Shown: one piece after another, positions 1 to 5,214 of the stretch
How the letters are laid out: every line of letters starts with the position of its first letter
Position numbering within the stretch: the stretch's first letter is position 1
NCBI GenBank assembly: GCA_003854995.1
Contig: RQOI01000258.1
Coordinates: forward strand, 1 to 5,214
Direction: 5' to 3'
DNA from: Candidatus Zhuqueibacterota bacterium
GTDB lineage: Bacteria > Zhuqueibacterota > Zhuqueibacteria > Residuimicrobiales > Krinioviventaceae
Length of the DNA stretch: 5,214 nt
Made by a program: the position numbers and the translations under genes
Notes under the pieces: model-generated
The model's input: the letters and a program-made list of their open reading frames with translations, nothing else
What the model was told of the DNA's origin: nothing
Database searches by the model: none

Positions 1-8
1 ATAAATGA

Positions 9-17
9 GAGAGGTGG
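9..17 (+). promoter_or_regulatory. Ribosome binding site of iolG
   Basis: The purine-rich run GAGAGGTGG ends six bases before the ATG at 24. It is a good Shine-Dalgarno match and supports that ATG as the start of the dehydrogenase. A TGA at 22-24 overlaps the ATG by one base (TGATG) and its frame is open to the left edge, so an upstream gene could end there, but stops at 2-4 and 6-8 in the other frames are equally possible ends. Confidence 0.7.
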
Positions 18-23
18 CATCTG

Positions 24-1052
24 ATGAATGAATCTACCATCCCCTTCGGCGTCATTGGCGCGGGTCGCATTGGGAAAATTCATGCGGCGAACCTGGCGAA
101 TCGCATCCCCGATGCTCGAGTGATCGTCCTGAGCGACGTCACACAAGATGAATGCAAACGACTTGCTGGACAGCTGAATATCGCCAAGACCACGCCGGAC
201 TACCGCGCGGTGCTGCGGGATCCGGAGGTGCAAGCGATCGCCATCTGCGCGTCAACCAACAGCCATTTCGATATCATCATGGCGGCGGCAGATGCCGGCA
301 AACACATTTTTTGCGAAAAGCCCATCGATCTATCGATTGAGAACATAAAAACAATCGATAAAAAGATTCGCGACACCGGCGTCATCTTCATGGTCGGCTT
401 TAATCGCCGATTTGATGCAAATTTCCTCAAAATCCGCGACCTCGTCCGTTCCGGAGCTGTCGGTGATCCGCACGTCGTGAAAATCACCAGCCGCGATCCA
501 GCGCCGCCGCCGGAACAGTACATCAGATCATCGGGCGGACTGTTTCTCGACATGACGATCCACGATTTTGATATGGCGCGCTACCTGATCGGCAGCGAAA
601 TCGTGGAGGTGTACGCCCAGGGCCGCGTCCTCGTCGATCCGGTCTTTGAGAAAGCGGGTGACATTGATACAGCCACCGTGATGCTCAATTACGAGAGCGG
701 CGCACTGGCCGTCATTGACAACAGCCGCCGGGCTGTTTACGGCTATGATCAGCGGGTGGAGGTCTTTGGCTCCAAAGGCATGGCGACGGTCACCAACAAA
801 ACGCCCGACAATCATATTTACAGCGACGCGGACGGCATCCATTCGGCCTTGCCGCTCAACTTTTTCATGGAACGCTACGTCGATTCCTTTCTGACTGAAA
901 TGCAGATCTTTGTCGATTGCGTCAAAAAGCAAGTCGAGCCGCCGGTCACGACATGGGATGGCCTTGCATCAGTCGCCATCGCTCTGGCCGCCAACAAATC
1001 GATAGAGGAACATCGTCCTGTGCGAGTGGCAGAGTTCGTCGAGCATCGTTGA
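24..1052 (+). CDS. iolG: Inositol 2-dehydrogenase (Gfo/Idh/MocA family)
   Basis: A 342-residue cytoplasmic NAD-dependent oxidoreductase, expected to oxidise myo-inositol to scyllo-inosose, the first step of inositol catabolism. The length is normal for IolG. Residues 8-17 form the Rossmann nucleotide loop (GAGRIG at 12-17), and Asp38 at the end of the second strand favours NAD+ over NADP+. The family EKP motif is at 98-100, with Lys99 the expected catalytic lysine. Residues 171-183 (GGLFLDMTIHDFD) supply Asp176 and His180, matching the Lys/Asp/His triad known from Bacillus subtilis IolG. Blocks GFNRRFDANF (125-134), SRDPAPPPEQYI (156-167) and NSRRAVYGYDQRVEVFGSKG (233-252) are hallmarks of the IolG subfamily rather than of generic Gfo/Idh/MocA enzymes. 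The start follows a good ribosome binding site. No iolB, C, D or E is visible nearby, so activity on another cyclitol or sugar (scyllo-inositol, D-chiro-inositol, glucose) remains possible. The family call is very firm; the exact substrate is inference. Confidence 0.93.
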   Translation: MNESTIPFGVIGAGRIGKIHAANLANRIPDARVIVLSDVTQDECKRLAGQLNIAKTTPDYRAVLRDPEVQAIAICASTNSHFDIIMAAADAGKHIFCEKPIDLSIENIKTIDKKIRDTGVIFMVGFNRRFDANFLKIRDLVRSGAVGDPHVVKITSRDPAPPPEQYIRSSGGLFLDMTIHDFDMARYLIGSEIVEVYAQGRVLVDPVFEKAGDIDTATVMLNYESGALAVIDNSRRAVYGYDQRVEVFGSKGMATVTNKTPDNHIYSDADGIHSALPLNFFMERYVDSFLTEMQIFVDCVKKQVEPPVTTWDGLASVAIALAANKSIEEHRPVRVAEFVEHR

Positions 1053-1066
1053 AGGCGTGTCACAGA

Positions 1067-1162
1067 CAGATCAGCTGGAATTTGCGTTCTCAAAAGCTGC
1101 TCAGATCAGCTTCACCTGCCATGAATGGTTTTATCAATTAAAGACGGCATGCGATTGATCAG
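1067..1162. repeat. Short GATCAG-centred repeats between iolG and the receptor gene
   Basis: The 113-base gap holds an exact 10-base direct repeat, CAGATCAGCT, at 1067-1076 and 1102-1111 (35 bases apart). The core GATCAG recurs at 1157-1162, just before the receptor start. The second copy also forms the right arm of a small inverted repeat, AAGCTG (1094-1099) with CAGCTT (1107-1112), loop of seven bases. These could be regulator binding sites or chance. No convincing sigma-70 or Bacteroidota-type promoter and no T-tailed terminator hairpin were found in the gap. Confidence 0.3.
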
Positions 1163-1165
1163 ACA

Positions 1166-3391
1166 ATGAAAGAAAAGACCTGCTGTATGCTCACGAGAAC
1201 CTTTCTACTATCGTTCATCCTCCTGCTCTGCGGCGTAACCATCTCGTCGCAAGACTATGAGGTGAAAGGCAGTGTGGTCGATCTTGAGACCGATGCACCG
1301 CTGCCGCGAGCGAATATCACGGTCATGGGCACGAACCTGGGGACATCGAGCGATGAGAACGGCCAGTTTGAGTTGCGCAGAATGCCCGAGCTCTGCAGAC
1401 TGCAAGTCTCCGTGATGGGTTACAACACCGTTGTTCGCACCATCAGTCTAGCGGGAAACGAGAGCGAGATGCTCATCATTAAGCTCTCTCCCACCGTGCT
1501 CCCCATGGAGGCCATCACCGTCACCGGCGAGAGTTCGCGCAACGTAGTGAAGAATCCCACGCTCGAATCAACCGGCCTTGATCTCGCGACATCCGCCATA
1601 CAAGCAAGAGAGATCAGACAGCAGGGCGCCAAAACGGTCGTCGATGCCCTGAACTATTTTCCGAGTGCGCTCATCGAATCGCGCGGCCGCAAGGTGAAAC
1701 AATTTGTATCCCTGCGCGGCCAGCGCTACCCCTATCCGGAATACAGCATCAATGGCGCCTGGCAACGTGAGTTTCATGAGATGCCATTTTTCTTCTCGGC
1801 AGCGGACATTGAACGCATCGAGGTGATTCGTTCGAGCGCCGCCCTGCTGAACGGCGTGAACGGCATGGCCGGACTCATCAACATCATCACAAAAGAGTAC
1901 AACGCGCCGAGAACCACGGCTGAGCTCGAATACGGCACCTACGACAGCTATCGGGCGCACCTCGCGCACGGCGCTGCCATGGGCTCACTGTCGTACGCCA
2001 CGGCGTTGAGCACGGCGCACACGAACGGCCCTGAGGACATGAACGCCGAAGAGGACGTCACCCAGTTTTATGGCCAGATGAAATGGCGTCCGAGCGATAG
2101 ACTCGACATCCGCTATTCTCTCTTTCACTTTGATGGCGCACAGGAGTTGCGCCTGGCGGTAGAGCCGGCGACGGCGCGACTGCGAACGGAAATCTCTCGC
2201 TATGATCCTTTCCAGTCGACGCTGATGAATCTGAGAATAACCGGCCACTTGACAGAACGCACCTCGACCGAGGTGATTGGCGCCTATGCGAGCCGGGATC
2301 CCGACTTTATCGTCGAATATCCGGAGAAGGACGAGTTCAGCCGCGCCAATGAACGCGACAGCGAGTGGAGCGTGAACCTGCTGCAGGCGGTATCGCTCTC
2401 CCGGCGCAACACGCTTCGCATCGGTGGCCTCTACAACCGCTGGATCGCTCCGAACGGCAAACGGTTTTACGTCGGGCGACGAAATGACATATCGACATTT
2501 TCCGCTGTCATCGTCGATGAGCATCGTTTTGCGTCTCTGACCGTCGATGCCGGTCTGCGCTGGTCGCGTTCCTTTTTGGAGGAATACGGCGCCTTTAGCA
2601 TTGAAGGCAGCAGCAGTGCCTTTACCTCAGTCGATGCGATCCTCAATGAATGGGAACCGGCGTTATTACAGGGCAGCGTGGGCGGATCTTTTCTTTTGCC
2701 CGGCCTGACCTCCATTCATCTCAATCTGGCCGCGGGCGAGATTCAGCCGCGGCGCGGCACCTTGGACAATGACCTGCAACCGCCGAAAAATGAAACGCGC
2801 ATCAAACTGGATGCCGGTCTCCGCTCCATCGTCGCAAAGGTTCAGCTCTCGCTCATCGGATTTCTGACGCAACAGCAAAATGCCATCGTCCTCAGCGGCA
2901 GAACAACGGAACTGAATGGTCGATTGATGGAGCTCTATCTCAATCGCGATCAGGAGCAATATGGAATTGAATTTGAAGCCAGGATGACGTCATTACTGAA
3001 TGCGCTGCAGGGCTTTTTAAACGTCACCGCCATGAAAACAAGAGCCCGGCAGGATGGCATCATGCGGGAGAACAGAGAATTTCCCGAGGTGATCGCCGGC
3101 TGCGGTTTGTATCTGCAGAAAAACAACATCGATGTTGCCGCCCTGGCAAAATATGTTTCGTCTTTCGAAAATAACCGTTTCGCCGCACCGGCGCCAGACG
3201 GCAAAGTCTATCCGCAACCGCTGGGCGATTATGTGATCGCGGATGTGAATGCCGGCTATTCTATTGGCGAGCGTGTAAGAACTCGCTTTTATGTGGAAAT
3301 TAAAAATATCTTGAATACGGCATACTCTACGACTGTCGGATATCCTGACTTTGGCAGAACGATGCGACTGGGCATTCGGCAAACGTGGTAG
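1166..3391 (+). CDS. TonB-dependent outer-membrane receptor with carboxypeptidase-regulatory-like N-terminal domain
   Basis: A 741-residue receptor for energised uptake across the outer membrane, driven by TonB-ExbB-ExbD. A signal peptide (hydrophobic stretch about 12-27, cleavage probably near Ser27-Ser28-Gln29) precedes a carboxypeptidase-regulatory-like beta domain (about 31-108; GSVVDLETDAPLPRANI then TSSDENGQFEL). A TonB-box-like EAITVTGE lies at 115-122. The plug covers about 141-245, with VSLRG (181-185), ADIERIEVIRSS (213-224) and GLINIITKEY (236-245). The rest is the beta barrel, with the family-typical EIKNILNTAY at 711-720 and a terminal aromatic residue (Trp741), so it looks complete. 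At this length, and without a SusD neighbour in view, it resembles a stand-alone receptor rather than a SusC of about 1000 residues. An alternative start at 1187 (Met8) is preceded at a workable distance by the purine run 1169-1178 and also gives a good signal peptide; the ATG at 1166 has no clear ribosome binding site. The ligand cannot be read from sequence; context suggests a carbohydrate or cyclitol derivative, but siderophore or cobalamin uptake is not excluded. Confidence 0.9.
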   Translation: MKEKTCCMLTRTFLLSFILLLCGVTISSQDYEVKGSVVDLETDAPLPRANITVMGTNLGTSSDENGQFELRRMPELCRLQVSVMGYNTVVRTISLAGNESEMLIIKLSPTVLPMEAITVTGESSRNVVKNPTLESTGLDLATSAIQAREIRQQGAKTVVDALNYFPSALIESRGRKVKQFVSLRGQRYPYPEYSINGAWQREFHEMPFFFSAADIERIEVIRSSAALLNGVNGMAGLINIITKEYNAPRTTAELEYGTYDSYRAHLAHGAAMGSLSYATALSTAHTNGPEDMNAEEDVTQFYGQMKWRPSDRLDIRYSLFHFDGAQELRLAVEPATARLRTEISRYDPFQSTLMNLRITGHLTERTSTEVIGAYASRDPDFIVEYPEKDEFSRANERDSEWSVNLLQAVSLSRRNTLRIGGLYNRWIAPNGKRFYVGRRNDISTFSAVIVDEHRFASLTVDAGLRWSRSFLEEYGAFSIEGSSSAFTSVDAILNEWEPALLQGSVGGSFLLPGLTSIHLNLAAGEIQPRRGTLDNDLQPPKNETRIKLDAGLRSIVAKVQLSLIGFLTQQQNAIVLSGRTTELNGRLMELYLNRDQEQYGIEFEARMTSLLNALQGFLNVTAMKTRARQDGIMRENREFPEVIAGCGLYLQKNNIDVAALAKYVSSFENNRFAAPAPDGKVYPQPLGDYVIADVNAGYSIGERVRTRFYVEIKNILNTAYSTTVGYPDFGRTMRLGIRQTW

Positions 3392-3430
3392 TTTCTGCTC
3401 TTTTTCCGAGGACGTAGGATTTCGGCGATC

Positions 3431-3463
3431 TGAACAATGAAATGGGAAATTGAACAATGCTGA
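3431..3463 (+). other. Duplicated start region and possible 8-codon leader ORF before the symporter
   Basis: The 9-mer TGAACAATG occurs at 3431-3439 and again at 3451-3459, the second copy containing the symporter start codon. The ATG in the first copy (3437) opens an 8-codon frame (MKWEIEQC) that stops at TGA 3461-3463, overlapping the symporter start in another frame. There is no good ribosome binding site for the mini-ORF, whereas GGGAA at 3444-3448 is a weak but reasonably spaced site for the symporter. This may be chance or a small leader that couples translation. Confidence 0.2.
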
Positions 3464-5040
3464 CATTCTTGAGCTTTGGTGCATTCACCGGGCTTGTCGC
3501 TTTTTTCGCCTGGTACAAAATCAGAAACGACAACCTGAAATCGCCAGACGGCTATTTTCTCGCCGGGCGAAGTCTGACCGGAGTCGTCATTGCCGGCTCT
3601 ATGTTGCTCACCAACATTTCAACTGAGCACTTGATCGGATTGAACGGCTCGGCTTATAGAAACGGCTTCCCGGTGATTGCCTGGGAGGTCACCTCAGCAA
3701 TCGCCTTGATCGTCGGGGCGCTCTATTTTGTGCCGCGATATTTAAAGATGGGGCTCACCACCATTCCGCAATACCTGGAGTATCGCTACGACTCCCTCAC
3801 CCGCACCATTGTGGAAGCCTTTCTCATCCTTTCATTCATCTTCACGCTGCTGCCAATCGTCCTGTTCACCGGCGCCATCAACCTGGAGAGCATTTTCAAC
3901 ATCTCGGAGTTGTTGGGTGTCAGCAAAACCGAGGGATTATGGCTGACGGTCATAATGATCGGCGTCGTGGGTTCACTCTATGCGATCTTTGGCGGCCTCA
4001 AAGCCGTCGCCTATTCCGACACCTTCAACGGCTACGGCCTGCTCGTGGGCGGGCTGCTCATCCCGGTGCTGGCGCTGCTGCAGATCGGCGATGGCAACGT
4101 TCTCGACGGGCTCCTGAAGGTCTATCATCACGCCCCGGAGAAATTCAACGTCATTGGCGCCAGGGACTCGGTGTTGCCGTTTGAAACGCTGTTCACCGGG
4201 CTCATCATCAACCAGCTCTATTTCTGGTGCATGCATCAAACCATTGTTCAGCGCGCCCTCGGTGCGAAGAGCCTGGTCGAGGCGCAAAAAGGGCTGCTAT
4301 TGACGGGCGTATTCAAGATTTTAATTCCCATCATCATCATGCTGCCCGGCGTCATCGGTTATTATTATTTCGGCGATTCGCTCTACAGTGCGCAGGATTC
4401 CATCTATCCGGAATTGGTGAAGAGGGTGTTGCCGATTGGCTTGCACGGATTTTTCGCCGCTGTGGTGATGGGCGCGGTGTTGAGCACTTTCAACAGCGTC
4501 CTCAACAGCGCGGCGACCATTTTCAGCGTCGGCATCTACAAAAAGCACCTGAACAAAAACGCGGGCGAGGCAAAACTCGTCCGGGTTGGCAAGCTCACCT
4601 CATCGATTCTGGCCATATTTGCCATCATGGTCGCACCGCTCGTCGCCGATGCGCCGGAGGGGCTCTTTCAACTCTTGCAGCAATTGAACGGCATTTTCTT
4701 CATCCCGGTGGCCTCCATCATCCTGGCCGGCTTCTTCTTGCCCAAAATCTCGGCCATGGGCGCCAAAGTGTCCATCTTTGTGGGTCTAGCTTTTTATGTA
4801 ACCATGACATTCATACTCAAGGTCAATATCCATTTCGTCCACGTCTGGGGCATCGAGTTCATTCTCAATTTGATCGTCATGTTCATCTTTTCCTATTTAT
4901 ATCCGGTGCAACGGACTTTTAATATCACTGATGTCAAGGTTGTTGATATACAGCAGTGGAAGTATGCGAAAGTGACGGGATTCATCCTGTTGTCGATTAC
5001 GATCCTCATCTACATTCTGCTGGGACAGGCGGGACGATGA
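3457..5040 (+). CDS. Sodium:solute symporter, SGLT-type (SSS family), probable sugar or inositol carrier
   Basis: A 527-residue inner-membrane protein with about 14 hydrophobic segments (roughly 3-20, 41-66, 72-94, 117-143, 160-180, 191-210, 242-262, 280-303, 328-361, 377-397, 403-427, 433-455, 460-482, 505-524), as expected for the LeuT-fold SSS family, which uses the Na+ gradient to import sugars, inositol or other solutes. Family blocks are DGYFLAGRSL (31-40), LTNISTEHLIGLNGSAY (51-67), IFGGLKAVAYSD (177-188), QRALGAKSLVEAQKG (265-279) and VLSTFNSVLNSAATIF (341-356). Aligned from memory to the Vibrio galactose symporter vSGLT, the sodium site (Ser343, Thr344) and sugar contacts Asn53, Glu77, Lys287 and Gln408 are kept. 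His58 replaces Gln69, as His83 does in human SGLT1; Gln253 replaces Asn260 and Phe256 replaces the gate Tyr263. The start has a weak ribosome binding site (GGGAA) and gives the usual short N-terminus of this subfamily. It lies 65 bases after the receptor and 52 before the sulfatase, probably in one operon. With iolG nearby, myo-inositol is a plausible cargo; galactose, glucose or another sugar is also possible. Confidence 0.92.
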   Translation: MLTFLSFGAFTGLVAFFAWYKIRNDNLKSPDGYFLAGRSLTGVVIAGSMLLTNISTEHLIGLNGSAYRNGFPVIAWEVTSAIALIVGALYFVPRYLKMGLTTIPQYLEYRYDSLTRTIVEAFLILSFIFTLLPIVLFTGAINLESIFNISELLGVSKTEGLWLTVIMIGVVGSLYAIFGGLKAVAYSDTFNGYGLLVGGLLIPVLALLQIGDGNVLDGLLKVYHHAPEKFNVIGARDSVLPFETLFTGLIINQLYFWCMHQTIVQRALGAKSLVEAQKGLLLTGVFKILIPIIIMLPGVIGYYYFGDSLYSAQDSIYPELVKRVLPIGLHGFFAAVVMGAVLSTFNSVLNSAATIFSVGIYKKHLNKNAGEAKLVRVGKLTSSILAIFAIMVAPLVADAPEGLFQLLQQLNGIFFIPVASIILAGFFLPKISAMGAKVSIFVGLAFYVTMTFILKVNIHFVHVWGIEFILNLIVMFIFSYLYPVQRTFNITDVKVVDIQQWKYAKVTGFILLSITILIYILLGQAGR

Positions 5041-5075
5041 TCCTGTCGACGGATGATTTGATCTTCAGAAAACAA

Positions 5076-5086
5076 AGGAGGAGGAG
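5076..5086 (+). promoter_or_regulatory. Strong ribosome binding site of the sulfatase-like gene
   Basis: AGGAGGAGGAG, an extended match to the anti-Shine-Dalgarno sequence, ends six bases before the ATG at 5093. It fixes the start of the truncated gene and is the strongest ribosome binding site in the window, suggesting efficient translation of this gene compared with the receptor and symporter. Confidence 0.85.
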
Positions 5087-5092
5087 AATCGC

Positions 5093-5214
5093 ATGCAGAA
5101 CGTAAATCGTCGCAGTTTTCTCAAGATGAGTGTTGGGCTGAGCCTTTTGACGCCAACTCTTTTTACATGTGCAAAAAAAGAGCAGGACGCGCCCAACATC
5201 CTGTTGATCTATGC
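5093..5214 (+). CDS. Tat-exported sulfatase-like enzyme, N-terminal fragment (cut by window edge)
   Basis: Forty complete codons run to the window edge, so the gene is incomplete here. The N-terminus has a twin-arginine signal, NRRSFLKMS at 5-13, followed by a hydrophobic stretch (14-25) and Cys26 in LFTC. That Cys is a possible lipoprotein acylation site, although Phe and Thr at -2 and -1 do not fit the strict lipobox. After a short charged linker (KKEQD, 28-32) comes APNILLIYA (33-41, the last codon incomplete), the usual first strand of type I sulfatases, which normally continues into the metal-binding Asp-Asp pair just beyond the edge. These enzymes hydrolyse sulfate esters and need a Cys or Ser matured to formylglycine; that motif lies outside the window. 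Tat export implies folding before translocation and action in the periplasm or on a membrane surface. Other alkaline-phosphatase-superfamily members (arylsulfatase, N-sulfoglucosamine sulfohydrolase, phosphoesterase) share this opening. The superfamily call is fairly sure, the substrate unknown. Confidence 0.78.
   Translation, partial: MQNVNRRSFLKMSVGLSLLTPTLFTCAKKEQDAPNILLIY

Noticed and set aside
1..24. Possible 3' end of an upstream gene, with TGA at 22-24 overlapping the iolG start
   Set aside because: Only seven codons are visible and the other two frames also have stops (2-4 and 6-8), so the true end of any upstream gene cannot be chosen.
1119..1132. CCAT/ATGG hairpin followed by TTTT as a terminator after iolG
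   Set aside because: The stem is four pairs with a two-base loop, which is too weak for an intrinsic terminator, and the T-run is only four bases.
1985..2524. 179-codon open frame on the minus strand inside the receptor gene
   Set aside because: It lies wholly antisense to a well-supported gene, its translation has no recognisable motif, and long shadow frames are common in GC-rich coding DNA.
1166..3391. Calling the receptor SusC, part of a SusCD polysaccharide system
   Set aside because: The protein is shorter than typical SusC and is followed by a symporter rather than a SusD gene; the generic TonB receptor call is what the sequence supports.
4227..4922. 231-codon open frame on the plus strand inside the symporter gene
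   Set aside because: It is out of frame with a clear membrane transporter, and its product is unusually rich in His, Arg and Gln, as expected from reading hydrophobic codons in the wrong frame.
5037..5105. 22-codon ORF overlapping the symporter stop by ATGA
   Set aside because: Its Arg-rich run comes from reading the ribosome binding site of the next gene, and it has no ribosome binding site or recognisable sequence of its own.

Overview
The window carries three complete genes and the start of a fourth, all on the + strand and closely spaced. In order they are an inositol 2-dehydrogenase of the Gfo/Idh/MocA family (iolG, 24-1052), a TonB-dependent outer-membrane receptor with an N-terminal carboxypeptidase-regulatory-like domain (1166-3391), a sodium:solute symporter of the SGLT type (3457-5040), and the first 40 codons of a twin-arginine-exported sulfatase-like enzyme (5093 to the window edge). 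No RNA genes, mobile elements, CRISPR arrays or convincing terminators were seen. The gaps between genes are 113, 65 and 52 bases, so no gene-free stretch exceeds 300 bases.

Organism: a TonB-dependent receptor implies a Gram-negative cell with an outer membrane. A carboxypeptidase-regulatory-like domain at the receptor N-terminus, and a symporter beginning MLTFLSFGAFTG with DGYFLAGRSL, are typical of the Bacteroidota and the wider FCB group. The base composition is moderately GC-rich and two of the genes have strong Shine-Dalgarno sequences, which is unlike typical low-GC Bacteroidota. A less-studied FCB-type lineage (for example Calditrichota or KSB1-like) is therefore a reasonable guess, but it is inference and cannot be settled from this window.

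How the genes may fit together: the receptor could bring a solute across the outer membrane, the Tat-exported sulfatase could remove sulfate from it in the envelope, the symporter could carry the freed sugar or cyclitol across the inner membrane with Na+, and the IolG-type enzyme could oxidise it with NAD+ in the cytoplasm. The identities of the first three proteins are well supported. The shared substrate is inference; myo-inositol or a related polyol or sugar is the simplest candidate, because the dehydrogenase matches the IolG subfamily closely. No SusD-like partner and no other iol genes lie inside the window.

Nothing here is a clearly undescribed system. The points most worth checking are the combination of an inositol dehydrogenase with a sulfatase and an SGLT-type symporter, the altered sugar-site residues in that symporter, and the combined Tat and possible lipoprotein signal on the sulfatase.
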